From positions 62,001 to 126,000 of the forward strand of contig JACKBI010000011.1 of NCBI GenBank assembly GCA_020634615.1: a stretch of 64,000 nt of DNA. The letters are read 5' to 3'. The stretch is from Anaerolineales bacterium. GTDB taxonomy: Bacteria; Chloroflexota; Anaerolineae; JAAEKA01. The notes under the pieces are model-generated. The model was not told the DNA's origin. It saw nothing but the letters and a program-made list of their open reading frames with translations, and searched no databases. This document shows, one piece after another, positions 53,216 through 62,755 of this stretch (position 1 is the first letter of the stretch; the number at the start of each line of letters is the position of its first letter). The position numbers were made by a program, and so were the translations under genes.

Positions 53216-54259
53216 ATGATCAAGCCACAAAAACTTCAGCCAGGCGACAAAATTGCGACTGTTTCACTGTCCTGGGGTGGACCCGGAACCATACCTCATC
53301 GCTATCAAGCTGGTAAACAGCAGTTACAAGATGAATTTGGCCTGATCGTGGTGGAGATGCCCCACACCTTGAAGGATGAAGGCTGGCTGCATCGCAACCC
53401 CCAGGCCCGCGCCGAAGACCTCATGGCGGCGTTTGCCGATCCCACAATCAAGGGCATCATTTCCACCATTGGCGGCGATGACTCGATTCGGCTGCTGCCA
53501 TACCTGGACCTTGATGTCATTCGAGCCAACCCCAAGATCTTTGTGGGGTATTCAGACACCACGATCAGCCATTTGGCCTGTTACAAAGCCGGGTTAGTCA
53601 CGTTTTATGGCCCGGCAATCATGGCTGGTTTTGCCGAAAATGGCGGGATGTTCTCTTACATGGTTGAGTCGGTACGCAAAACCCTGTTTTCTTCAGAGCC
53701 GATAGGAGTTATCGCGCCGAATCCTGACGGATGGACAGTCGAAATGCTTGACTGGGCCGATCCTGCTAATCAAACACGACGACGCCAGCTGAATCCTTCG
53801 ACGGGATGGCGATTTCTCCAGGGCCGTAGTGTGTCGCAGGGCCATTTGATCGGGGGCTGTTTCGAAGTGCTAGACTGGCTGCGCGGGACGGAGTTTTGGC
53901 CTGAGCGTGATGTTTGGCAGGATGGGATTCTGTTTCTGGAAACGTCTGAGGATGCGCCATCGCCCGAGGTGGTCAAGTATGGGTTACGCGCTTATGCAGC
54001 TTTAGGAATCTTGCATAGGCTGTCGGGGATTCTATTTGCCCGGCCCGGCGGGCAAACTCCACCCGAAGATTTTGCAGAATACGATAGAGTGTTGCTGCAA
54101 GTAGTGGTGGAAGAAGCAGGATTGAGCGATCTTCCGCTGATTACCGGCATGGATTTTGGACACACAGATCCGATGTTTGTATTGCCGTATGGTATTCAGG
54201 CCGAGATTGATTGCGACGGGCAGCGGTTTGAAATCGTGGAAAGTGCGGTAACTGATTGA
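53216..54259 (+). CDS. S66-family serine peptidase (LD-carboxypeptidase/MccF-like)
   Basis: A 347-residue protein of the S66 family, whose members cut murein LD-peptides (LdcA) or detoxify microcin C (MccF). The nucleophile is Ser in IFVGYSDTTISHLACYKAG; GGDDSIRLLPYLDLDVI is the preceding strand. The catalytic His is in ITGMDFGHTDPMFVLPYG, and the Glu is in the region DGILFLETSEDAPSPEVV. The latter Glu-Thr-Ser-Glu arrangement and the longer mid-section are closer to MccF-like peptidases than to LdcA. The ATG at MIKPQKLQPGDKIA matches the family N-terminus; the TTG-started longer frame overlaps the phosphorylase gene. Confidence 0.85.
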   Translation: MIKPQKLQPGDKIATVSLSWGGPGTIPHRYQAGKQQLQDEFGLIVVEMPHTLKDEGWLHRNPQARAEDLMAAFADPTIKGIISTIGGDDSIRLLPYLDLDVIRANPKIFVGYSDTTISHLACYKAGLVTFYGPAIMAGFAENGGMFSYMVESVRKTLFSSEPIGVIAPNPDGWTVEMLDWADPANQTRRRQLNPSTGWRFLQGRSVSQGHLIGGCFEVLDWLRGTEFWPERDVWQDGILFLETSEDAPSPEVVKYGLRAYAALGILHRLSGILFARPGGQTPPEDFAEYDRVLLQVVVEEAGLSDLPLITGMDFGHTDPMFVLPYGIQAEIDCDGQRFEIVESAVTD

Positions 54260-54278
54260 TGTTGTGGAGACTGCCAGC

Positions 54279-54377
54279 CTAACCAACAAAATCCAGGGGG
54301 TATTGCTTCCATGCACGGCGGTCGTGGCCGTCCAAGCCGGGATGGGCGACGAGAATACGGATCTTGCGCTCAGGCAT
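54279..54377 (-). pseudogene. Truncated duplicate of the mutase small-subunit gene
   Basis: A minus-strand frame begins MPERKIRILVAHPGLDGHDR, nearly identical to the start of the B12-binding subunit at 50988, and then diverges at once (RAWKQYPLDF..) to a stop after 32 codons. The start codon, leader and upstream promoter also match the intact copy. It is a decayed partial duplication with a break soon after the DxHxxG motif. Confidence 0.8.
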
Positions 54378-54553
54378 AGGTGGATGCTCTTCCTTGAAAG
54401 CGCATCGCTGGATGCATAGCAGAGAGTGCGCGGGCGGTGCTAAAGCAAATGGATGTCCTGATGTGCTCCGAGCCGGTAACCCATCGGTTGCAGCTTGCCG
54501 GCTTGCAACGGCTCAATCCAGCGTTTGGCGGACATGCTGAACGGTAGTAAGAT
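54320..54553. repeat. Decayed copy of a segmental duplication (matches 50930-51139)
   Basis: Conserved blocks in the same order and orientation as at 50930-51139: the mutase 5' codons, TCAGGCATAGGTGG, CTTGAAAGCGCAT, AAAGCAAATGGA and ACGGTAGTAAGAT. The promoter copy TTGGCG-17-TAAGAT (54525-54530 and 54548-54553) may still serve the methyltransferase downstream. Confidence 0.75.
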
Positions 54554-54596
54554 CGGCGCGTTAGTTGAACCAGTGATGCGAGGCCAGAGCGGCGGC

Positions 54597-55328
54597 ATGT
54601 CCCGAAATATCTACGACAACCAGGAGTTCTTTGACGGGTATAGCCAGCTTCCTCGTTCCCAGGGTGGACTGGCGGAGGCTCCGGAGTGGCCGGCGGTCCG
54701 GGCGCTGCTGCCCGATCTGCGGGGCGCGCGCATCCTGGATCTGGGATGCGGCTTTGGCGCGTTCGATCGCTGGGCAATCGAGCAGGGAGCAACTTCCGTG
54801 GTCGCTATTGACCTTTCTCAGCGGATGCTGGCGCGGGCGCGCGATCTGACTGCCAGCGACAAGATACGCTATCTGCACGGTGACCTGGCCGACCTGGCAG
54901 CGTTTCCCGGCGAGTTCGACTTGATCTACAGCGCCCTGGCGTTTCATTACATTGCTGACTTTGCCGCCCTTTGTAGGAATATGCGCCAGCGGTTGCAGGA
55001 CAGCGGCTGTCTGGTTGCGACTCTGGAGCATCCAATCTACACAGCGCCTGTAGATCCTCAGTGGCTGGAGTTGGAAGATGGGCGCACGGTCTGGCCGCTG
55101 GACGGCTACTTACAGGAGGGGCTGCGTGTGACAAACTGGATCGCGCCCGGTGTCGAGAAGTATCACCGAACCATGGGCAGCTATTTCCAGACGCTCCAGG
55201 AGAATGGTTTCGTCGTTCGCAGTCTCGTGGAGTGGGCGCCCGACGCGCAGCAACGCGCCGACCATCCCGAATGGGCCAGGGAGGTCCATCGCCCCATGTT
55301 TCTCCTGCTGAGAGCGGACGCCGTCTAG
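54597..55328 (+). CDS. Class I SAM-dependent methyltransferase
   Basis: A 243-residue UbiE/Methyltransf_11-type methyltransferase. It opens MSRNIYDNQEFFDGYSQLPR. Motif I is ARILDLGCGFGAFDRWAIEQ, motif II is VVAIDLSQRMLARAR, motif IV is FDLIYSALAFHYIADFAAL, and LVATLEHPIY follows. It differs clearly from the methyltransferase at 51606. In-frame ATGs at 54576 and 54495 also exist; 54597 is chosen because family members start at this point. Its promoter is probably the duplicated TTGGCG-17-TAAGAT. Substrate unknown. Confidence 0.85.
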   Translation: MSRNIYDNQEFFDGYSQLPRSQGGLAEAPEWPAVRALLPDLRGARILDLGCGFGAFDRWAIEQGATSVVAIDLSQRMLARARDLTASDKIRYLHGDLADLAAFPGEFDLIYSALAFHYIADFAALCRNMRQRLQDSGCLVATLEHPIYTAPVDPQWLELEDGRTVWPLDGYLQEGLRVTNWIAPGVEKYHRTMGSYFQTLQENGFVVRSLVEWAPDAQQRADHPEWAREVHRPMFLLLRADAV

Positions 55329-55376
55329 CGTGAAACGGATGTACCCGCGACTCTCGACGCGGTATAGTGACCTCCC

Positions 55377-55919
55377 ATGTTCATCGATCAGGATACTGGA
55401 AGAATAGAGCTCCCCAACGGATTCGTGGTCACACCGGCCCTCGACAAGTCAGGGTTTAAGGGTTCGGCTTTCTTTCACCTGGCTACCCCCTACGACTACG
55501 GGACTCCGCCGTTTCAGTGGTATCGCCTCGAAGGTGGTCAACTGGACGGGCACATGCTGACCATCAGCCTGTGTTTCTATGGCAAGACCCTGGTATCCGT
55601 TCACGGAAGCATCAATTTGTATCCCACCACGCCGCCCCGCTGGGAGGACGGGACCATAGAAATCCAGAGCGAGGAGAAACGGTTCCTCGACACCCTATTG
55701 CTGGATGCGCTGGGCGACCCCCACGAGCGAGTGCCGACGCCGGGAGACAGTGACCTGGGTTTGGACTATGCGCTGAGTTACAGTTATCCCTGGGGAAACG
55801 CGTGGTCAGGCTATGACGGTCGAGCGGGTTTCGCTTCCATCGTGGTCACATACGGCTCCCGGCTGGAAGATGCGCAGCACGACTTCCGTAAACGCTCTCA
55901 GTCCACCTGGCGTCGATAG
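55377..55919 (+). CDS. Hypothetical protein
   Basis: A 180-residue soluble protein, not recognised. It is rich in aromatic residues and short strands: FKGSAFFHLATPYDYGTPPF, LTISLCFYGKTLVSVHGSIN and LDYALSYSYPWGNAWSGYDG. No signal peptide, membrane segment or catalytic motif is seen. The size, acidic beta-rich composition and solitary position resemble SMI1/immunity-type or small recognition proteins, but nothing confirms that. It starts 48 bases after the methyltransferase stop and ends convergent with the tetR gene. Confidence 0.6.
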   Translation: MFIDQDTGRIELPNGFVVTPALDKSGFKGSAFFHLATPYDYGTPPFQWYRLEGGQLDGHMLTISLCFYGKTLVSVHGSINLYPTTPPRWEDGTIEIQSEEKRFLDTLLLDALGDPHERVPTPGDSDLGLDYALSYSYPWGNAWSGYDGRAGFASIVVTYGSRLEDAQHDFRKRSQSTWRR

Positions 55920-55970
55920 CACAATAATCTATCACACCACGCAGGGAGGAGATCTTCTCCCCGCTGCCTG

Positions 55971-56618
55971 TCAGGGCAGCAGCAATCTGATCAACGCATC
56001 GCCCAGCCAGCCAGCATATTGCTCCCTGGACCACCCCCGATCCACCGTGAGCAGGCTGTAAACCTCGGGGCTGGTGATTGTCCAGACAGTCTCCGCGCCC
56101 TGCGTCACGTCCATGCCGTCCCGCAGGCTGGTATGAGAGGATAGCTGCTGCACAAAACGTGTCAGATTGTGCAGCCGTTCCTGGAGGAGGGACGTCAACA
56201 GTTCAGCGATCTCCGGCTCGGTCTTGGCAGCCATCCGCATGGTTGCGAAGACCGGTGCAACGCGTTCGAGGATGCCCGAAATATCCTGGGCAAACAAGTG
56301 CAGTTGCTGAATGGGGTCGGATTCCCGCAACACTGCCTTCGGCCCCGCTCGTTGCATAAGTGGCACCGGCTGGTCATCTCCCCCGACCGAAACATCCACC
56401 ACCCGCGCCAGAATGGTTCGCTTGTTTCCAAAGACGGCGAAAACAGTCTCCGGCGCTACGCCAGCCTCGCCGGCAATGGCTTCGATGGTCGTGCCGTTGT
56501 AACCATTCGCGTTGAACAGCTTGCCGGCAGCTTCGATGATCTGCCTGCGGGTTTCACGCGCTTGCGCCTGACGCCTGGTCGAGTTGTATTTTCTTCTTGG
56601 TTTCTTTGAATTCGTCAT
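55971..56618 (-). CDS. TetR-family transcriptional regulator
   Basis: A 215-residue repressor. The N-terminal helix-turn-helix TRRQIIEAAGKLFNANGYNG, then TIEAIAGEAGVAPETVFAVFG and NKRTIL, is typical. The C-terminal ligand domain (VFATMRMAAKTEPEIAELLT) is variable. It is transcribed away from the SnoaL-like gene, and the shared region holds two consensus promoters around one perfect palindrome, so it very likely represses both genes. The inducer is unknown. Confidence 0.9.
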   Translation of the reverse strand: MTNSKKPRRKYNSTRRQAQARETRRQIIEAAGKLFNANGYNGTTIEAIAGEAGVAPETVFAVFGNKRTILARVVDVSVGGDDQPVPLMQRAGPKAVLRESDPIQQLHLFAQDISGILERVAPVFATMRMAAKTEPEIAELLTSLLQERLHNLTRFVQQLSSHTSLRDGMDVTQGAETVWTITSPEVYSLLTVDRGWSREQYAGWLGDALIRLLLP

Positions 56619-56627
56619 CAGCGTTAC

Positions 56628-56700
56628 TTGACAAGTTGACGATATGGCTATACTATTACTGTATTCAATACAGTATAACTGTAGTAACGACTTCTGTCAA
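56628..56700. promoter_or_regulatory. Divergent promoters with shared TetR operator
   Basis: Plus strand: TTGACA (56628-56633), 17 bases, TACTAT (56651-56656). Minus strand: TTGACA (56695-56700), 17 bases, TATACT (56672-56677). Between them is the perfect 19-base palindrome TACTGTATT-C-AATACAGTA (56657-56675), which touches both -10 elements. Binding of one TetR dimer would block both promoters. Confidence 0.85.
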
Positions 56701-56774
56701 TCTCACTCCAGTTCCAGCTGCCAGAAGCCGTCCAGTAACCAGGATCACCGCAACACATCGAAAGGAACCCTAAC

Positions 56775-57200
56775 ATGCCATCCGACCAGAATCAAGCTGC
56801 TTTTCAGCAGGTAATTTCCGAAGCGTACAACAAAGGCAACTACGCCGTTTTGAACGACCACTTCGACCCCGACTTCACAGAACACCAGTTTGGCATCCAC
56901 GCAACCATCGAAGGTATGCAGGGCGATATTCACTATCTTCGCACGGCCTTTCCGGACTTCAACCTGACCATCGAGGACATGGTGGCAGCGGGGGACAAGG
57001 TGTGGGCACGCATGACAGCACGTGGGACAAATCGCGGTGGGTTCATGGGACCGCCCAATGGCAAGTCATTCGAGATCGCCGTATTCGACACTTGCCGGTT
57101 CCAGGATGGCAAGATCGTGGAGCACTGGGGATCACCCGATCGTTTTGCACTGCTGGCGCAACTGGGGCTGCTGCCTCGACAGCCCGACGCAGGCCAATAA
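56775..57200 (+). CDS. SnoaL-like/NTF2-fold polyketide-cyclase family protein
   Basis: A 141-residue protein of the SnoaL-like (NTF2-fold) ester-cyclase group. FQQVISEAYNKGNYAVLNDH, the substrate strand FPDFNLTIEDMVAAGDKVWA, RMTARGTNRGGFMGPP and the closing DGKIVEHWGSPDRFALLAQL are family landmarks. Members range from polyketide cyclases to stress-related small hydrolases, so the reaction is not known. It is under the TetR operator and convergent with the mutase large-subunit gene. Confidence 0.85.
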   Translation: MPSDQNQAAFQQVISEAYNKGNYAVLNDHFDPDFTEHQFGIHATIEGMQGDIHYLRTAFPDFNLTIEDMVAAGDKVWARMTARGTNRGGFMGPPNGKSFEIAVFDTCRFQDGKIVEHWGSPDRFALLAQLGLLPRQPDAGQ

Positions 57201-57268
57201 CCGCCCTGCGTATCGGGGGTCAGGTAATACCGCCACTCAAGTCACGGGGAAACGATCACGGGCCGGTG

Positions 57269-58951
<1,683 letters not shown>

Positions 58952-58962
58952 AGGTTGGTCCC

Positions 58963-59535
58963 TTACCTGTCTTGTTGGTCAAACCGCTGGACGCGCCGTT
59001 CGATATCGTGCAGAATCGCGCGTAACTCTCTCATATCGGAATTGCTCAGATGCTGTGTCAGTTCATTTAGCAGGGGCTCGACCGGCGGACGATAGGCTTG
59101 CAACAAGGTGGCAATGTCGTTTTCGTACAAGCCGACGCGTGCGAAATTGCCCTGCCTGTAAAGCGATGGCAGGGCGTAGAGCTTGAGCAGCAGCAACCCT
59201 TCCACCGTTGCAGTCGGGATCGCGCGCTCAACAAATTCGCGTTCGGTACTGAAACGCTGGCAAACCCGGTCGAACAAGCGATTGCTGGTGAGAAGGAAGT
59301 CGATCCGCAGATCACGAAACTGACCTCGAGGCCAATCGGCGTCTTGAGCGGTGATCACGATCTCTGGCAGCTTTTCCAACGATGAGAGGCTGACGATCAG
59401 ATTAATGTCTTCGGTGTTTCGACCTTCGACATAGCTGAGCATGGCGATCCCGCCAACCAGCACGTAATCGACCTCGCGTGCCTCAAGCAACGCAAACAGG
59501 CGGCTTACGTCGTTCACTAACGATGCAAAATCCAT
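58963..59535 (-). CDS. Nucleotidyltransferase-fold protein (AbiEii/DUF6036-like)
   Basis: A 190-residue protein with the minimal nucleotidyltransferase core: EVDYVLVGGIAMLSYVEGRN and TEDINLIVSL. The family consensus is a GG motif followed by (R/K)TxDID; the second Asp is Asn here, so one metal ligand is altered. The rest is helical. Related proteins act as toxins (AbiEii-like) or as RNA/nucleotide-modifying enzymes. The frame stays open for another 67 codons; the ATG at MDFASLVND is preferred, with 59628 as an alternative. No cognate antitoxin gene of the AbiEi type is adjacent. It sits directly upstream of the mutase gene. Confidence 0.65.
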   Translation of the reverse strand: MDFASLVNDVSRLFALLEAREVDYVLVGGIAMLSYVEGRNTEDINLIVSLSSLEKLPEIVITAQDADWPRGQFRDLRIDFLLTSNRLFDRVCQRFSTEREFVERAIPTATVEGLLLLKLYALPSLYRQGNFARVGLYENDIATLLQAYRPPVEPLLNELTQHLSNSDMRELRAILHDIERRVQRFDQQDR

Positions 59536-59778
59536 GGGTAATTCCCGGACTGGCTTCGGCTCGAACAGGATCGCGTTGCCGATCACCGTGCTGATATGGG
59601 GCAGCCTGCCATCGGTTACATCAGGCATAAGTGGTGCTGTTCTTCCTTCACAACAGGTGGCTTGCGGCGCCAGTGTACCACAGGCAAGAATCAGCGACAA
59701 GCAACGCGAATCGCGTCGCCGCCAGGCTACAACCAAAGCCTGACGGTCTCTGGTAATCCCACCAGATGCTTTTTGTCA

Positions 59779-60438
59779 TCATGCCTCGTACACATCTGGA
59801 GCCGCGTTGAGAATTGTCTGCATGTGAACCAACAATGTTTCCAGCGGCAGCAGCTCGCGCAGGCTGAAGTGGTAGTTGACGGTCACGCCCCGGTGCTCGC
59901 CGTCCACGTAGTCGCTCTCGGTGGAGGCGCGGCGCCAGGTGCGGGTCTCGCGGTAGTGGTTGCCGATCTCGATCAGCGCGTCGATGTGCTGGCCCCAGTA
60001 TCCTTCGCCCAGACAGGGCCGGCGCACACGCCAGATGAGGTAGGTCGGTATCTGGTCCTCGCGGTACTGGGCAGCGTAGCGGCGGATGTCGCTCAGGTTC
60101 AACGCCACCGTCTCATGGGGGCGCAGGTCGGCGTCGGGCAGCAACCGTTCCACCGCCATGAAGGCGCGGCCCTGCGCCTTGACCTCGACACGTGCCAGCA
60201 CCCGGTCGCCGCGGACCAGCGCCAGGTCGGGCAGGCCATGTCGTCGCGCCGGCGCCGTGTAGACGTCGACGTCCAGCGCCATCCACAGATGTTCGGCCAG
60301 CCAGCCTTCCGCTTCCTCGGACGCGGCTACATCGTCTTCGAAGACATATTCGCTCTTCGACCGTCCATCACAGCGCGTCGGACAGATCGCGCAGTCGAAG
60401 CGCTGGCTGTAGGTCAAATCAAGCAATGCTGTTGTCAT
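59779..60438 (-). CDS. PD-(D/E)XK nuclease-like hypothetical protein
   Basis: A 219-residue protein. The segment LPDLALVRGDRVLARVEVKA (Pro-Asp, then Glu-x-Lys) matches the active-site pattern of PD-(D/E)XK nucleases. The N-terminus has a cysteine cluster, FDCAICPTRCDG, that could bind metal. AVERLLPDADLRPHETVALN and RYAAQYREDQIPTYLIWRV are helical. It overlaps the end of hepT by 20 bases and so belongs to the same transcript. A role as an accessory nuclease of the toxin-antitoxin or defence group is inferred; no family name can be given with certainty. Confidence 0.55.
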   Translation of the reverse strand: MTTALLDLTYSQRFDCAICPTRCDGRSKSEYVFEDDVAASEEAEGWLAEHLWMALDVDVYTAPARRHGLPDLALVRGDRVLARVEVKAQGRAFMAVERLLPDADLRPHETVALNLSDIRRYAAQYREDQIPTYLIWRVRRPCLGEGYWGQHIDALIEIGNHYRETRTWRRASTESDYVDGEHRGVTVNYHFSLRELLPLETLLVHMQTILNAAPDVYEA

Positions 60439-60829
60439 TCCTCTGTTGGCTAAGGTGTCCTGCGATACCGTTCAGAGCCATCTCCAGCGAGTCTAGATGT
60501 TCTTCGCAGACAGTAAATACAGCCTCATGATCGAGATCGAAGTAATGATGACTGATCACATCGCGCATTCCCATGATCTTCTTCCATTCTACTTCAGGAT
60601 AAACCGGCAGCAAGCTGTTGGCTGAAATCTTGTCAAGGTTCTTGACACTTTCGCCGATAGCGATGAGCTGCATACAGATCGCATCGAACTTTTCAAGGCC
60701 CGCATCCGTTTCATAGAAGTCAGCGGGGGACTCGATGGGTTCGAAGCGCTGCCTGATCGTGTGCACAGATCCTAGGATTTGTTGGACGATTTCTGCTGCC
60801 AGGTCGAGATCATACATAGACGACGTCAC
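60419..60829 (-). CDS. hepT: HepT-like ribonuclease toxin (HEPN domain)
   Basis: A HEPN-domain protein of up to 136 residues. The RNase motif RX4HXY is present as RDVISHHYFDLD near residue 103. ICMQLIAIGESVKNLDKI is the conserved helix of HepT (DUF86). HepT is the toxin partner of MntA, which inactivates it by adding AMP to the motif tyrosine. The start is either the ATG at 60829 or the one four codons on (60817); both overlap the mntA stop. Gene order antitoxin-toxin is standard. Confidence 0.9.
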   Translation of the reverse strand: MTSSMYDLDLAAEIVQQILGSVHTIRQRFEPIESPADFYETDAGLEKFDAICMQLIAIGESVKNLDKISANSLLPVYPEVEWKKIMGMRDVISHHYFDLDHEAVFTVCEEHLDSLEMALNGIAGHLSQQRNDNSIA

Positions 60830-61100
60830 GATCGATTCGCTGCTTCAGGAACTGATTCATGTTGTCACGATAGCGAACCACATCAACGGGTCGGGCGAGA
60901 ATGTCTTCGAGTTCCTGCTTGATTCCCACCAAAATCAACAGGTCCGGCTTGGCAAGTTCAACAACGATATCAACATCGCTTTGCGGTGCATCGTTCCCTT
61001 GGGCGGTCGAGCCAAAGACCCCAAGCTTTTCAATGCCATAGTCCGCAGCACGCAACTTTCGATATCGAGTAAGCTGTTCAAACATCGCTTCATTGGTCAT
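60810..61100 (-). CDS. mntA: MntA-like nucleotidyltransferase antitoxin
   Basis: A 96-residue minimal nucleotidyltransferase. The GSX10DXD motif is intact: GVFGSTAQGNDAPQSDVD, then IVVELAKPDLLILVGIKQEL. It AMPylates and neutralises the HepT toxin encoded directly downstream, with which it overlaps. It starts 13 bases after the aconitase X stop, so it may share that transcript. Unlike the nucleotidyltransferase at 58963 both catalytic Asp residues are present. Confidence 0.9.
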   Translation of the reverse strand: MTNEAMFEQLTRYRKLRAADYGIEKLGVFGSTAQGNDAPQSDVDIVVELAKPDLLILVGIKQELEDILARPVDVVRYRDNMNQFLKQRIDRDVVYV

Positions 61101-61113
61101 TTCGAAGTCCTGT

Positions 61114-62382
61114 CTATTCTGCTTGCCACTCGCCCGTCAGCGCCGCGTCCATGCACTGCTCCAGGCTGCCGTAGCGCATCTTGACCTTGCTGTGCGCCGG
61201 TGCGTAACAGGCCATCTTGCCGGCATTGGTGGCCATGCTGGTGATGCCGATGCTGCGCACGGGCGCCACTACCGCGCACGTGTCGGCCACCACCTGCCCG
61301 CCGGCCGCTTCGATGGTCTGCACCCAGCCGGCCTCGCGGGCGCGGTCGCGGGTGATGCGTGCGGTGGTCACCCAGAGTTGCGTCGCCAGGTGTTGGCCGG
61401 CCAGCATGTCAGCGATCTGGCGAATCTCGTTCAGGCTGGCATGTGGGCAACCGACCGTCACCAGGTCGATCTGGTGTAGATCCGGGTCGGCGTCCATGAT
61501 CGTGTAGGCCGGATCGAGACTGTCGACTACCAGACGGCGCGCGCCCGGCTTGATCAACGTCTCGCCCAGGTCGTTCGCTTCGGGCGTGTATCCGGCGACG
61601 TGATACAGCGTCACCGCACCGTAGGCTGCCAACCCGGCGCCCAACGTTTTTAGGCGGTCGCCCGCGTCGCCGCCCTCGGTAACATCGTCCGGCAGCGGCG
61701 GCAGGTAGTCGGCCAGATTTTCGAACCAAAGACAGGCGCTGCCGACTTGCTTGCCGACCACATAGCTCAACGCGCCGAAATCGGCGACCTCGCGCAGCGG
61801 ACAACGGACTTCGATGACCACATCGGCGAGACGCTCGCCGTCCAGGTGATAGCCGTAACGTGGCGTACGGCCCACGATGGCAGCCGCCAGCGCGGACGGT
61901 CCACCCTCGCGGTTGGTGCGTGCACCCAGCACCGAGTTGGCAAAGGCGACAGCCGAGCTTTCGGCCCAGGCCAGATGATCACCGCGCTGCGGCACGTAGT
62001 CGGGAAACAGGTACGGCGTGCAACTCATGGTCGGCGTGACGCCCATCTTAACGAACGCGCCCACCGCGCTGAGCTGTGGTTCGGCGAAGCTAGGGCTGAT
62101 GCCCATGGCCTGCCAGCGATCCATCTCCATGCCTGCCGGGTTGAGGGTCGTCGGCACCCGCACCCGCGCGCCCTCATCCGCCCACTCGTTGAGAAACTCG
62201 ACTCCGGCGTCGCCCAGGTTCTTGTAGCTGACGCCGGCGATCTGCACGTGGGTTACCGGCACCAGATCGGGTGCGCCGTAGATACGTCCCAGCGTCGCGA
62301 CGATCTCCATCGCGCGCTGGACACCGGGACCGGCATCGCCGTTGAGCATCGATTGTTCTTCTGCGGATAGCATTAGGTCCAT
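61114..62382 (-). CDS. Aconitase X (DUF521) catalytic subunit
   Basis: A 422-residue protein of the aconitase X family. VTHVQIAGVSYKNLGDAGVE, then SCTPYLFPDYVPQRGDHLAW with an iron-sulfur-type Cys, AWAESSAVAFANSVLGARTN and GCPHASLNEIRQIADMLAG are typical. Members are phosphomevalonate dehydratase or cis-3-hydroxy-L-proline dehydratase. Its length is that of the large subunit alone; the small swivel subunit (DUF126), fused or adjacent in many genomes, is not in this window. It lies between two toxin-antitoxin pairs on the same strand. Substrate cannot be decided. Confidence 0.88.
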   Translation of the reverse strand: MDLMLSAEEQSMLNGDAGPGVQRAMEIVATLGRIYGAPDLVPVTHVQIAGVSYKNLGDAGVEFLNEWADEGARVRVPTTLNPAGMEMDRWQAMGISPSFAEPQLSAVGAFVKMGVTPTMSCTPYLFPDYVPQRGDHLAWAESSAVAFANSVLGARTNREGGPSALAAAIVGRTPRYGYHLDGERLADVVIEVRCPLREVADFGALSYVVGKQVGSACLWFENLADYLPPLPDDVTEGGDAGDRLKTLGAGLAAYGAVTLYHVAGYTPEANDLGETLIKPGARRLVVDSLDPAYTIMDADPDLHQIDLVTVGCPHASLNEIRQIADMLAGQHLATQLWVTTARITRDRAREAGWVQTIEAAGGQVVADTCAVVAPVRSIGITSMATNAGKMACYAPAHSKVKMRYGSLEQCMDAALTGEWQAE

Positions 62383-62389
62383 TCTTCAT

Positions 62390-62755
62390 TCAACCCGTTG
62401 TGAAATCTGACAGCCACCGAATCTGGTTGCACATATCATCTGCAGCAGTATTCTCCAAGAACACCCGAATCCTTCTCTGCAGTTCGCCTCGTGAAAGCTC
62501 TGGTGATAACAGTACTCCGGGATGTTCTCTTGCTTGCTCGAACCAACCAATTGCCAAGGGCACGTAATCGCGGCTGTTGAAGGTCAGAACCACGCGATTT
62601 TCCTGTTCCGCCAGCGCCATGACTTCGCTGTCAGACATTCCGCGTCCACCGAGATCGACAATGTGCACAACATCATAGCCTTCCACAGAGAAGATTTTGA
62701 CCAGTCCCCGCCAGATATGCTCATCGAGGATCAGTCTCGGCGGCTCCCGATTCAT
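62390..62755 (-). CDS. DUF5615 PIN-like toxin
   Basis: A 121-residue PIN-like protein. The N-terminal acidic residue is in RLILDEHIWRGLVKIF, followed by the RG.SDxE segment DLGGRGMSDSEVMALAEQEN and VVLTFNSRDYVPLAIGW. This is the DUF5615 pattern, a predicted RNase toxin that pairs with DUF433 antitoxins. Its start overlaps the antitoxin stop (ATGA). It ends seven bases before aconitase X. Confidence 0.85.
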   Translation of the reverse strand: MNREPPRLILDEHIWRGLVKIFSVEGYDVVHIVDLGGRGMSDSEVMALAEQENRVVLTFNSRDYVPLAIGWFEQAREHPGVLLSPELSRGELQRRIRVFLENTAADDMCNQIRWLSDFTTG

